18,485 bases of DNA from an uncultured Wenzhouxiangella sp. (GCA_937876395.1 CALEIM010000174.1:1-18485); one strand, 5' to 3'. Counted from the stretch's first letter, positions 1-7,698 are shown. The notes: generated by a model from the sequence alone, not told the origin. Made by a program: numbers and translations.

Positions 1-2346
1 CCGCCGGAAGTGCGAGATTACAACCTGCGCCCGTCGGTTCGGGTCCTGCAGTTGCCCGAGCCTGAGTCGGTCAATGTGGAATATGCAATGGACGCCGCAA
101 GCGGCGTGGCTCAGAGGTCCCGGGCCCGTCCGCCGGCACCGTCTGATGGCGGGCGCGAATTGATTGATGTTCGCGAAGATTTCAATCCGCTGGCTGCGTT
201 CGTTCCGGCTCTTATCACGGACGAGCAGGGCAGAGCACAGGCACGCATACGGCTGCCGGACAACCTGACCCGATACCGCATCACCGCGCTGGCCGTTAGC
301 GGAGCCGATCGTTTTGGCCGGGCCGAAGGGGCGGTGACGGCGCGACTGCCCTTGATGCTGCGGCCATCGCCGCCGCGCTTTCTCAATTTTGGTGACCGCT
401 TCGAGTTCCCGCTAGTGGTGCAGAATCAGACCGATCGCAGCCTGCCGGTCGAGGTGGCCATCGCCATGCACAACCTGGAATCGGCCGGTGCGCGCGGCTA
501 TGCGATTGATGTGCCGGCCAATGATCGGGTCGAAGTGCGCTTCCCGGCCGCGGCACTTTCGGCCGGCACCGCACGCTACCAGATTGCCGTGGCAAGTGAT
601 GATTTTGCCGATGCGGCCGGTGGCCAGTTGCCGGTCTGGACACCGGCCACTACGGAAGCCTTCGCTACTTACGGCAGTCTTGATGATGGGGTGATGGTCC
701 AGCCGGTAATCCAGCCCGAAGCGGTCTGGCCGCAGTTCGGCCAGCTTGAAATCACCACCACGTCCACCGCGCTGCATTCGCTGACCGATGCCTTCATTTA
801 CCTGCACAACTACCCTTATGCTGGCAGTGAGCAGATCGCCTCGCGCCTGATTGCCATCGCCGCGCTGAAAGATATTCTGAACGCCTTCGAGGTTGCCGAC
901 ATGCCTTCGGCCGACGAAATTGCCGATTCACTGGAGCGCGATTTGACCCGCCTGGCGGCCTTGCAAAACCCGGACGGCGGTTTTGGCTTGTGGTTTCGCG
1001 GCAGCGAATCATGGCCGTATGCCACGCTGCATGTCGCCCACGCCCTGGTTCGGATCAGGCGCGCGGGTTATCCGGTGGCCGCTGCGCTGTTTGATCAGAC
1101 ACTGGCCCGGGCGGGTGACATCGAACAGCATGTCCCGGACCATTATTCTGACTGGACGCGCCGTCATCTGGTTGCCTACGGCCTGTACGTGCGCGCGCTG
1201 GCCGATGACCCGGACCGCGTCCGGGCGCGTGAGCTGATGGCTGAGGTCGACGATCTTTCCGAGCTGTCATTCGAGTCGGTCGGCTGGCTGCTCGGTGTGC
1301 TGACTGGCGATGCCGACTCACAGACTGAACTGCAGCAGCTACGCCGCTTTCTGAACAACCGGGTGGTCGAGACAGCCTCCGGTGCCAGTTTCGTCAGCGA
1401 CTGGCGCGACGGCGCCCACCTGATCATGCACTCGGAGCGCCGCGCCGACGGCATCATTCTGGAAGCTCTGATTGACGATCAGCCCGAGTCCGATCTGATC
1501 GAACGCGTGGTTAGCGGATTGCAAGCTCACCGCACGCGCGGTCGCTGGGCGAACACCCAGGAAAACGCGTTCGTGCTGCTGGCGCTGAACAAATATTTCC
1601 AGCATTTTGAGGCGATCGAACCGGACTTCGTGGCGCGCACCTGGCTGGGCGATGACTTTGCCGGTGAGCACCATTTTGTCGGCCGCACCACCGAACGTCA
1701 TCATATTGATGTGCCGATGGCGTGGCTGGTGGATCATGACGATGACCAGCACCGGCTGGTTCTTCAGCACGATGGAGTCGGGCGCCTGTATTACCGCCTC
1801 GGCATGTCTTATGCGCCGCGTTCGCTGGAGCTGGAGCCGGCCCGACATGGTTTTGAAGTGCAGCGCAGCTACCGCGCGGTGGATGATCCCGACGATGTGC
1901 GCCAGTTGAGCGATGGTGTTTGGGAAATCCGCGCCGGTGCCCGGGTTCGGGTTGAGTTGACCATGATTGCCAGTGCCCGGCGCTACCATGTTGCCCTGGT
2001 CGACCCGTTGCCGGCCGGATTCGAAACGATCAACCCGGCCCTGGCAGTGAGCGAGCCGGTGGCCGACAACGGCGGCGGCAATGGCGGCATTGACCCGTTC
2101 ATGCGGCCGTCGAGCTGGTGGTGGGGGCCGTGGTACCAGCACCAGAACCTGCGCGATGAACGGGCCGAAGCCTTCACCACGCTGTTACCGGGCGGGGTGT
2201 ACGAGTACGTCTATTACGCCCGGGCGACGACGCCGGGCGAATTTGTCGTTCCGCCCGCCCGGGCCGAAGAGTTGTATCACCCGGAAACCTTCGGCCGCAG
2301 CGCAAGCTTGCGCGTGCTGATCGTCGAGCCAGATCCGGATGACTGA
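1..2346 (+). CDS. Alpha-2-macroglobulin family protein, C-terminal part (5' end outside window)
   Basis: The frame is open to the left edge, so the N-terminal MG domains are missing and the GTG at position 10 is not a true start. About 780 codons remain. The first ~150 residues hold the conserved A2M segment with the motif LPDNLTRYRI. A thioester-type alpha/alpha barrel follows, with the helical-repeat motif QNPDGGFGLW near 967-1002. The tail, rich in Trp and Tyr (near 2110-2290), resembles the end of large bacterial A2M proteins. Family members are periplasmic or envelope-anchored protease traps that usually bind proteases covalently through a Cys-Gln thioester. Here the thioester site reads YPYAGSEQIASR (811-846), with glycine at 823-825 where cysteine is expected. 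The Gln is kept, so covalent trapping is probably lost. Family is confident; function without the thioester is inferred. Confidence 0.9.
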   Translation, partial: PPEVRDYNLRPSVRVLQLPEPESVNVEYAMDAASGVAQRSRARPPAPSDGGRELIDVREDFNPLAAFVPALITDEQGRAQARIRLPDNLTRYRITALAVSGADRFGRAEGAVTARLPLMLRPSPPRFLNFGDRFEFPLVVQNQTDRSLPVEVAIAMHNLESAGARGYAIDVPANDRVEVRFPAAALSAGTARYQIAVASDDFADAAGGQLPVWTPATTEAFATYGSLDDGVMVQPVIQPEAVWPQFGQLEITTTSTALHSLTDAFIYLHNYPYAGSEQIASRLIAIAALKDILNAFEVADMPSADEIADSLERDLTRLAALQNPDGGFGLWFRGSESWPYATLHVAHALVRIRRAGYPVAAALFDQTLARAGDIEQHVPDHYSDWTRRHLVAYGLYVRALADDPDRVRARELMAEVDDLSELSFESVGWLLGVLTGDADSQTELQQLRRFLNNRVVETASGASFVSDWRDGAHLIMHSERRADGIILEALIDDQPESDLIERVVSGLQAHRTRGRWANTQENAFVLLALNKYFQHFEAIEPDFVARTWLGDDFAGEHHFVGRTTERHHIDVPMAWLVDHDDDQHRLVLQHDGVGRLYYRLGMSYAPRSLELEPARHGFEVQRSYRAVDDPDDVRQLSDGVWEIRAGARVRVELTMIASARRYHVALVDPLPAGFETINPALAVSEPVADNGGGNGGIDPFMRPSSWWWGPWYQHQNLRDERAEAFTTLLPGGVYEYVYYARATTPGEFVVPPARAEELYHPETFGRSASLRVLIVEPDPDD

Positions 2347-2478
2347 GATTTGCCGGCACGGGTCTTGAACCGGGCGGGGCTTGTTCGAACCGCCCGACAG
2401 CCGGTCCGATTTGGCCCTTCGGGCCCGGGCGCAGTACAATAGGCGGATTCCTTAAAATCCATCCATGCGGAGTCTGTC
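2347..2478. other. Intergenic region between the A2M gene and gap
   Basis: This 132-bp spacer holds a 7-bp inverted repeat, CGGGCGG (2371-2377) with CCGCCCG (2390-2396), around a 12-nt loop. It could end the A2M transcript, but no T-run follows, so an intrinsic terminator is not well supported. A second small inverted repeat, GGCCC-TTC-GGGCC (2413-2425), lies inside the candidate gap promoter spacer. Confidence 0.4.
2411..2440 (+). promoter_or_regulatory. Candidate sigma-70 promoter of gap
   Basis: A TACAAT -10 hexamer (2435-2440, 5 of 6 matches to consensus) lies 18 bp downstream of TTGGCC (2411-2416, 4 of 6 matches to TTGACA). It would start transcription about 30 bp before the gap ATG. 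The 5-bp inverted repeat GGCCC/GGGCC in the spacer is unexplained. Prediction by eye only. Confidence 0.5.
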
Positions 2479-3483
2479 ATGCCCATCAAGGTAGCCATTA
2501 ACGGCTATGGCCGCATCGGCCGAAACGTGCTGCGCGCGCTGTATGAGTCCAACCGTAGCGACGAAATCCGGATCGTCGCCATCAACGATCTGGCCGACGC
2601 TCAAACCAATGCTCTGCTGACCCAGCGCGATACCGCGCATGGCAAGTTCCCGGGCGAGGTTTCAGTGGAAGGCGATCACCTGATCGTCAACGGCGATCGC
2701 ATTCGGGTCCTCGCCGAGCGTGATCCGGCCAGCCTGCCGTGGAAGGAGCTGGGCGTTGACGTGGTGCTGGAGTGCACCGGTCTGTTCGCCAGCCGGGAAA
2801 AGGCTTCGGCCCATCTGACTGCCGGCGCGCGCAAGGTGCTGGTGTCGGCTCCGGCCGGCAAGGATCTGCCGACCATCGTGTATGGCGTCAACCACGACGT
2901 ACTCAAAAGTGGTGATGACATTGCCTCCAACGCATCGTGTACCACCAACTGCCTGGCCCCGCTGGTCAAGCCGCTGCACGAAGCCGTGGGCCTTGAACAA
3001 GGGCTGATGACGACCATTCATGCCTACACCAACGACCAGGTGCTGACCGACGTTTACCATTCGGACCCGCGCCGCGCGCGTGCTGCCGCCCAGAATCAGA
3101 TTCCGACCAAGACCGGCGCGGCCGCAGCCGTCGGTCTGGTCATGCCGGAGCTTGACGGTCGTCTCGACGGCTACTCGATCCGGGTGCCGACCATCAATGT
3201 CTCGGTCGTTGATCTGAGCTTTATTGCCAGCCGCGACACTTCGGCCGAGGAGATCAATGCCGCAGCCAAGGCTGCCAGCGAAGGCGCGCTCAAGGGCATT
3301 CTCGGCTACAACACCGAGCCGCTGGTTTCCAGCGACTTCAACCATGACCCGCGCTCGTCGATTTTCGACGCCACGCTGACCAAGACCTCCGGACGTCTGG
3401 TCAAGGTGTTTTCGTGGTACGACAACGAGTGGGGTTTTTCCAACCGCATGCTCGACACTGCACTGGCGTTGAGCAAGGTCTAA
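2479..3483 (+). CDS. gap: Glyceraldehyde-3-phosphate dehydrogenase, type I
   Basis: This enzyme oxidises and phosphorylates glyceraldehyde-3-phosphate to 1,3-bisphosphoglycerate in cytosolic glycolysis or gluconeogenesis. The 334-residue length is normal. The NAD-binding motif INGYGRIGR is at residues 8-16, and NDLAD (36-40) has the acidic residue typical of NAD-preferring enzymes. The active-site motif NASCTTNC puts the catalytic cysteine at 154 and its histidine partner at 181 (TTIHAYTND). The C-terminal WYDNEWGFSNRM is the family signature. Erythrose-4-phosphate dehydrogenase (Epd) is the closest alternative, but the HAYTNDQ and PTKTGAAAAVGLV segments are GAPDH-like. The ATG has CGGAG 6 bp upstream. 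It lies 82 bp before pgk on the same strand, and the two catalyse consecutive steps. Confidence 0.95.
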   Translation: MPIKVAINGYGRIGRNVLRALYESNRSDEIRIVAINDLADAQTNALLTQRDTAHGKFPGEVSVEGDHLIVNGDRIRVLAERDPASLPWKELGVDVVLECTGLFASREKASAHLTAGARKVLVSAPAGKDLPTIVYGVNHDVLKSGDDIASNASCTTNCLAPLVKPLHEAVGLEQGLMTTIHAYTNDQVLTDVYHSDPRRARAAAQNQIPTKTGAAAAVGLVMPELDGRLDGYSIRVPTINVSVVDLSFIASRDTSAEEINAAAKAASEGALKGILGYNTEPLVSSDFNHDPRSSIFDATLTKTSGRLVKVFSWYDNEWGFSNRMLDTALALSKV

Positions 3484-3500
3484 GGCTCCGATAAGCAAAA

Positions 3501-3526
3501 CGGTCGGGCAAAATTCTGCCCGACCG
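3501..3526 (+). promoter_or_regulatory. Perfect 10-bp hairpin between gap and pgk
   Basis: CGGTCGGGCA (3501-3510) and TGCCCGACCG (3517-3526) are exact reverse complements around the loop AAATTC. The hairpin starts 17 bp after the gap stop. Only a weak T-containing stretch (GTCTTCCC) follows, so it is more likely a partial terminator, processing site or 3'-stabilising stem that lets gap and pgk be expressed at different levels than a full stop. The structure is certain; its role is inferred. Confidence 0.6.
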
Positions 3527-3565
3527 GTCTTCCCGGCCGGCAGCGCTGCGAGCAGGAGGCGCACG

Positions 3566-4726
3566 ATGAAAACCCTCGATCAGGTCGATATCAGCGGCAA
3601 GCGGGTTTTGATCCGCGCCGATCTCAATGTGCCGATTCGCAATGGCCAGGTCAGCTCGGCGGCGCGCATCGAAGCGGCTTTGCCGACCATGCGCCGTGCG
3701 CTCGACGCCGGCGCGGCGGTGATGGTCATGTCGCATCTGGGTCGGCCCGAAGAAGGTCGCCTGGACGCGGAGTTCAGCCTTGCTCCGGTAGCCGGGAGCC
3801 TGACCGAACTGCTGGGACAGCCGGTCGAGCTTCGGCGTGACTGGATTGATGGCGTGGACGTTGCCCCGGGTCAGATCGTGCTGCTGGAAAATGTGCGCTT
3901 TCTGTCCGGTGAAAAGGCCAACGATGACGAGCTGGCGAAAAAAATGGCAGCCCTGGCCGATGTGCTGATTTTTGATGCCTTTGCCACCGCCCATCGCGCC
4001 CAGGCTTCCACTGAGGGCGTGATTCGACACAGCAAGATAGCCTGTGCCGGCCCGCTGCTGGCGCGTGAAGTTGAATCACTCAAAAAAGCCCTGGCCAATC
4101 CGGCCCGCCCGATGGTGGCGATTGTCGGCGGTGCCAAGGTTTCGACCAAGCTCACCGTGCTCGAAGCCCTGATCGACAAGGTTGATCAGCTTATCGTCGG
4201 CGGCGGCATTGCCAACACCTTTCTGGCCGCCGCAGGCTTTGAGGTGGGCAACTCGCTGTATGAAAAAGACCTGGTCGAGACCACCCGCGAGCTGATCCAG
4301 CGCGCCGAAGCGCGCGGGGCGGCCATTCCGCTGCCCAGCGACGTGCTCACCGCCGAGCGCTTCAGTGAGGACGCCCACGCCCGTCTGCGCGATGCCGATC
4401 GCGTCGGGCAGCAGGAAATGATTCTCGACATCGGTCCGGAAACCGCCGCCCGGCTGGTGGCCATCGTCAAACAGGCCGGTACCGTGATCTGGAACGGACC
4501 GCTGGGTGTGTTCGAGTTCGACGCCTTCCATTCCGGAACCCAGGAGATTGCCCGGGCGGTGGCCGAATGCTCCGGCTTCACCCTGGCCGGTGGCGGTGAC
4601 ACCATCGCCGCGATTGAAAAATTCCGGGTCGCCGATCAGGTCGACTACATCTCGACGGCCGGCGGCGCGTTTCTTGAATACGTCGAAGGCAAGGCCCTGC
4701 CGGCGCTGGTGGCGCTGGAAGGCTGA
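3566..4726 (+). CDS. pgk: Phosphoglycerate kinase
   Basis: Transfers phosphate from 1,3-bisphosphoglycerate to ADP, the step after GAPDH. At 386 residues it is complete. Substrate-site motifs are RADLNVP (17-23), R34 and SHLGRP (56-61), followed by LLENVRF and the conserved DAF-TAHRAQAS block. The nucleotide side shows GGAKVSTK, GGGIANTFL, WNGPLGVFE and GGGDT. The usual STGGGA loop reads STAGGA (alanine at 365), and DAFGTAHRAQAS reads DAFATAHRAQAS; both are conservative changes. A strong SD, AGGAGG (3554-3559), sits 6 bp before the ATG. The TGA stop merges into the repeat region that separates it from the convergent reductase gene. Probably co-transcribed with gap. Confidence 0.97.
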   Translation: MKTLDQVDISGKRVLIRADLNVPIRNGQVSSAARIEAALPTMRRALDAGAAVMVMSHLGRPEEGRLDAEFSLAPVAGSLTELLGQPVELRRDWIDGVDVAPGQIVLLENVRFLSGEKANDDELAKKMAALADVLIFDAFATAHRAQASTEGVIRHSKIACAGPLLAREVESLKKALANPARPMVAIVGGAKVSTKLTVLEALIDKVDQLIVGGGIANTFLAAAGFEVGNSLYEKDLVETTRELIQRAEARGAAIPLPSDVLTAERFSEDAHARLRDADRVGQQEMILDIGPETAARLVAIVKQAGTVIWNGPLGVFEFDAFHSGTQEIARAVAECSGFTLAGGGDTIAAIEKFRVADQVDYISTAGGAFLEYVEGKALPALVALEG

Positions 4727-4731
4727 GGGCC

Positions 4732-4748
4732 GGAGGACAGAGGACAGA
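4732..4748 (+). repeat. Short heptamer repeat in opposite orientation to the main array
   Basis: GGACAGA occurs twice in tandem (4735-4741 and 4742-4748), just after the pgk stop. In a transcript, GGAGGAC (4732-4738) can pair along its full length with a GUCUUCC unit of the array downstream, using one G-U pair. The segment is therefore an inverted partner of the array. Confidence 0.6.
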
Positions 4749-4786
4749 TCGTTTGATATAGGCGGATTGGTTTGCGAGCCTGTCCC

Positions 4787-4891
4787 GTCTTCCGTCTTCC
4801 GTCTTCCGTCTTCCGTCTTCCGTCTTCCGTCTTCCGACCTCCGACCTCCGACCTCCGACCTCCGACCTCCGACCTCAGGCCTCCGATTTCC
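4787..4891. repeat. Compound heptanucleotide tandem array between convergent genes
   Basis: Seven perfect copies of GTCTTCC (4787-4835) run directly into five copies of GACCTCC (4836-4870), then degenerate units GACCTCA (4871-4877), GGCCTCC (4878-4884) and GATTTCC (4885-4891). The two unit types differ at two positions and stay in the same 7-bp phase, so one probably arose from the other. One strand is nearly all purine. The array fills most of the gap between pgk and the reductase gene, and its last units encode the final residues and stop codon of the reductase. Seven is not a multiple of three, so unit number changes would shift frame if the array were translated. Confidence 0.97.
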
Positions 4892-5924
4892 CGGCCCGCT
4901 CGTCAGCCACGCCCAGGCGCTGGTGCATGATGGGTGAGGTGGTGGTGTACTGGACGAACTGGCGCTGCTCTGGATAGATGTATTTCTGCACGCCAAAGGC
5001 GGCCAGCGCGGCTTCATGAAAGCCGGAAAGAATGAATTTTTTCTTGCCCGGATAGGTGTTGATATCGCCGACGGCAAAAATCCCCTCGACCGAGGTCTGA
5101 AACTTCTCGGTATCGACCAGAATCTGCTTTTTCTCCAGCTCCAGATCCCAGTCGGCAATCGGGCCGAGATCCGGCGACAGGCCCCAGAACACCAGCACCT
5201 CGTCGCCTTCGACGGTGAATTCGTTGCGCTCCAGGTCCATCAGGTCAAAGCTCACAAAGCGCCCGTCTGAACTGTTGACCTGGCGGATGATTCCCTGACG
5301 TTCGCGCAGCCGGCCTGCGGCGGCCAGGGCGCGTATTTTGTCGGCCGATGCCGGGGCGCCGCGGTATTCCTTGCGTCTGTGAATCAGCTCGACCGAGGTG
5401 GCAATCTCGACCAGGTCCATGGCCCAGTCCAGGGCGGAATCGCCGCCGCCGAGGATCAGCAGACGCTTGTCGCGAAACCGCTCGCGCTGGCTGACTTTGT
5501 AATGAACCTGGTCGCTGGTCACCGCCTCGATGCCCTTGGCCTTGAGCCGGCGCGGCTCGAATGCGCCAAGACCGGCGGCAATGATGACCGCGCCGGCGTC
5601 AAATTCCGTACCGGCTGACGTGACCACGGTAAAACGCCCATCAGCGCGCTTCTCAAGACGCTCGACGCGCTGCTTGAGGTGCATGCCGGGCTTGAACGGG
5701 CTGATCTGTTCCATCAGACGGTCGATCAGCTCCTGAGCGCCAATCACCGGCCAGGCGGGAATATCGTAAATCGGCTTTTCCGGGTACAGCTCGGCGCACT
5801 GGCCGCCGGGCTGGGGCAGGGAATCGACCAGTTCAGCCTTGAGGCCGAGCAGGCCCAGCTCAAAAACCTGAAACAGGCCGACCGGGCCTGCGCCGACAAT
5901 GACCGCATCGGTCTTAATGGGCAT
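4875..5924 (-). CDS. Ferredoxin/flavodoxin-NADP+ reductase, thioredoxin reductase-like type
   Basis: A flavoprotein expected to move electrons between NADPH and ferredoxin or flavodoxin in the cytoplasm. From the ATG at 5924 the product is 349 residues. The FAD motif GAGPVG is at 11-16, LPQPGGQCAELYPEK at 36-50, and the NADP motif GGGDSA at 159-164, followed by HRRKEYRG. The C-terminal FAD motif GDINTYPGKKKFILSG is also clear. The redox CxxC of true thioredoxin reductase is absent, which together with the ELYPEKPIYDIPAWP block points to the YumC-like FNR class. GGAG lies 9 bp before the chosen ATG. The frame is open well upstream, but that stretch antiparallels ung and is not conserved-looking. 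The last codons (KSEA, stop) lie in degenerate units of the heptamer array. Confidence 0.9.
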   Translation of the reverse strand: MPIKTDAVIVGAGPVGLFQVFELGLLGLKAELVDSLPQPGGQCAELYPEKPIYDIPAWPVIGAQELIDRLMEQISPFKPGMHLKQRVERLEKRADGRFTVVTSAGTEFDAGAVIIAAGLGAFEPRRLKAKGIEAVTSDQVHYKVSQRERFRDKRLLILGGGDSALDWAMDLVEIATSVELIHRRKEYRGAPASADKIRALAAAGRLRERQGIIRQVNSSDGRFVSFDLMDLERNEFTVEGDEVLVFWGLSPDLGPIADWDLELEKKQILVDTEKFQTSVEGIFAVGDINTYPGKKKFILSGFHEAALAAFGVQKYIYPEQRQFVQYTTTSPIMHQRLGVADERAGKSEA

Positions 5925-5941
5925 GGTGAATCGCTCCGGGG

Positions 5942-5971
5942 TTGTTGCAGTGAATTCAGACGACTTATGAT
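5942..5971 (+). promoter_or_regulatory. Candidate promoter of ung in the divergent intergenic region
   Basis: TATGAT (5966-5971, 5 of 6 matches to TATAAT) lies 18 bp after TTGTTG (5942-5947) or 15 bp after TTGCAG (5945-5950). Transcription would start near 5978, past the upstream in-frame ATG at 5967, which favours the ung start at 6009. I saw no convincing promoter for the divergent reductase gene in this 84-bp gap. Confidence 0.45.
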
Positions 5972-6008
5972 AACCGGCCCGACGGTTTGCCAGGTCGCCC
6001 CAAAGCCC

Positions 6009-6692
6009 ATGACCCGACAGCGCCCGATTCAGCTCCATCCCGAATGGCTGGCCGCCATTGGTGAGGAATTCGACAAAGATTACATGCGAAGTCTGCGCAG
6101 CTTCCTGCTCGAACGCCGCCGGGCCGGGGCAATGCTCTATCCGCCGGGCGAGCAGATTTTCAGCGCGCTGGATTCCACGCCGCCGTCCAACATCCGCGCC
6201 GTCATTTTGGGCCAGGACCCGTATCACGGGCCGGGCCAGGCGCACGGTCTGTGCTTTTCCGTGGCCCAAGGGGTGCGTGTGCCGCCGTCGCTGGTCAATG
6301 TTTTCAAGGAAATACAGTCTGATCTGGGCATCAAGCCGCCGGCGCACGGCAATCTGCAAGCCTGGGCTGATCGCGGCGTTTTGCTGCTCAATGCCGTACT
6401 CACGGTCGAGCGAGGCCAGGCCGGCGCGCATCAGGGCCAGGGTTGGGAGCGCTTTACCGACGCGGTTGTTGAAGCGATCAATAAGCGTCCCGAGCCGGTG
6501 GTTTTTTTACTCTGGGGCAGTCAGGCGCAAAAAAAAGGGGCCGGCATTGATACTCGCCGTCACCTCGTTCTCACTGCACCGCATCCCTCACCGCTGTCGG
6601 CCCACCGCGGCTTCCTCGGCTGCCGGCATTTTTCGCAGGCCAATGACTGGCTAAAGCGCCACGGCCGAGAGCCCATTGATTGGAGTTTGTGA
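6009..6692 (+). CDS. ung: Uracil-DNA glycosylase, family 1
   Basis: Removes uracil from DNA as the first step of base-excision repair. From the ATG at 6009 the product is 227 residues, close to the E. coli enzyme. The water-activating motif GQDPYHG is at 68-74 (Asp70), LLLN places the uracil-recognising Asn at 128, and HPSPLSAHRG starts at catalytic His192. LLWGSQAQKKG is also typical. An in-frame ATG at 5967 would add 14 residues but overlaps the predicted promoter -10 element and has no family support. The gene is divergent from the reductase gene and convergent with the transporter gene. Confidence 0.97.
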   Translation: MTRQRPIQLHPEWLAAIGEEFDKDYMRSLRSFLLERRRAGAMLYPPGEQIFSALDSTPPSNIRAVILGQDPYHGPGQAHGLCFSVAQGVRVPPSLVNVFKEIQSDLGIKPPAHGNLQAWADRGVLLLNAVLTVERGQAGAHQGQGWERFTDAVVEAINKRPEPVVFLLWGSQAQKKGAGIDTRRHLVLTAPHPSPLSAHRGFLGCRHFSQANDWLKRHGREPIDWSL

Positions 6693-6721
6693 AGTTGGCA
6701 GGGCTCAAGGGACCCGGGGGG

Positions 6722-6761
6722 AAGGCGAAAGGCGAAACCGTTTCCTGAAGCCTTGCGCCTT
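6722..6761. terminator. Long inverted repeat between convergent ung and transporter genes
   Basis: AAGGCGAAAGGC (6722-6733) pairs with GCCTTGCGCCTT (6750-6761) over 12 positions with one mismatch. GAAA and TTTC (6734-6737, 6741-6744) can extend the stem inside the loop. It lies in the 96-bp gap between two convergent genes, where a bidirectional terminator is expected, but neither side has a long T-run. Each arm is about two heptamers long (AAGGCGA-type and GCGCCTT-type), echoing the 7-bp arrays after pgk. The rest of the 6693-6788 gap shows nothing else. Confidence 0.55.
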
Positions 6762-6788
6762 GTCCTCGAGCCTGTCGCCGATGGCGAC

Positions 6789-7682
6789 TTATCCCAGCCG
6801 GCGCCGGGCCGCGGCGCGCAGGCCCAGATAGATGCCGGCCAGCGCCAGGCCGATGCCGGTTAGCTGCCAGGCATCCAGGCGCAGGCCGAAGATCAGGTAG
6901 TCCCAGAGTACCGAGCTGGCCGGCTGGATCAGCAGCAGCAGCCCCACCAGGCCGGCCGGTAAAAACGGCATCCCGCGGGTGATCGACAGCCAGCCCAGCA
7001 CCTGGCAGACCAGGCCCATGCCGAGCAGGGCGGCGAGAGCCTGCCAGGTCGGGATAACGAAATGGTTGCCTTCCATGAGGTTGATTGCGCCAAGGATCAG
7101 CGCACAGAAAAAACTCACCTGCAGCAGGCGCGCTTCGGGCCGGATTCCGGAATGGCGGATCTGAAAGCCGCGCAAGCTCAGCAGGTACAGCGCGTAGGCC
7201 AGGGCGGTCAGCAGGCCGAGAATGATTCCCAGGCGGTACTCCGGGCTGAGGCTGGCCCAGTCGCGGCCAAACAGCAGCCACAGCCCGATCATGGCCAGGG
7301 CCAGCCCTGAGGCGAAGCGCCAGCCAACACGCTCACGCAGCCACAGCACGCCGATGGCGGTCAACAGAAAGACCTGGAAATTGGCCAGCAGGGTGGACAG
7401 GCCGGGGCCAATGTAATCAATCGCGCGGTGCCACAGCCACAGGTCGGCGGCAAAAAAGGCGCCGATCAGAAACGATCCGCCCCAATTCTCGTACCAGCCC
7501 TGGCGCATCTCCGGGCGCATGGCCAGCAAAACAACAAAGGCCAGAAAGCCGAAGGCCATGCGGTAGAAGGCCGAGGTGGTCGGCGGCATCCCGGTCAGGC
7601 CGGCAAAAATTGCCGCGAAGCTGAGCATGACGGCGCCGACCAGCACCAGCAGCGCAGCCTTGAACGAGGACGGGGAACTCAT
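6789..7682 (-). CDS. DMT-superfamily (EamA) inner-membrane transporter
   Basis: A 297-residue, very hydrophobic protein with about ten membrane segments in two repeated EamA halves. Examples are the first helix after SSFKAALLVLVGAVMLSFAA and the last helix GIGLALAGIYLGLRAAA, ending in a basic tail. Family members export metabolites or amino acids by antiport; the substrate cannot be told from sequence. The ATG at 7682 has GAGG 9 bp upstream. An ATG at 7691 would place that GAGG directly against the start, so it is less likely. It begins 16 bp after the ubiI stop and is probably the last gene of the pepP-ubiH-ubiI transcript, though no ubiquinone role is implied. Confidence 0.85.
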   Translation of the reverse strand: MSSPSSFKAALLVLVGAVMLSFAAIFAGLTGMPPTTSAFYRMAFGFLAFVVLLAMRPEMRQGWYENWGGSFLIGAFFAADLWLWHRAIDYIGPGLSTLLANFQVFLLTAIGVLWLRERVGWRFASGLALAMIGLWLLFGRDWASLSPEYRLGIILGLLTALAYALYLLSLRGFQIRHSGIRPEARLLQVSFFCALILGAINLMEGNHFVIPTWQALAALLGMGLVCQVLGWLSITRGMPFLPAGLVGLLLLIQPASSVLWDYLIFGLRLDAWQLTGIGLALAGIYLGLRAAARRRLG

Positions 7683-7698
7683 GCTCGGCATCCTCAGG

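Noticed and set aside
2413..2425. GGCCC-TTC-GGGCC as a terminator
   Set aside because: The stem is only 5 bp, has no T-run and lies inside the candidate gap promoter.
4787..4891. Tandem array as a possible CRISPR
   Set aside because: Units are 7 bp, directly adjacent and without spacers; no cas genes are near. It is a microsatellite-type repeat.
4076..5158. Minus-strand frame of 360 residues across the repeat array
   Set aside because: Its repetitive RRSEVGG/RRKTEDG section is the array translated, and the rest is antisense pgk or out-of-frame reductase.
5925..6431. Upstream extension of the reductase frame
   Set aside because: It is antisense to ung and has no flavoprotein motif; GAGPVG sits 10 residues after the ATG at 5924, as expected.
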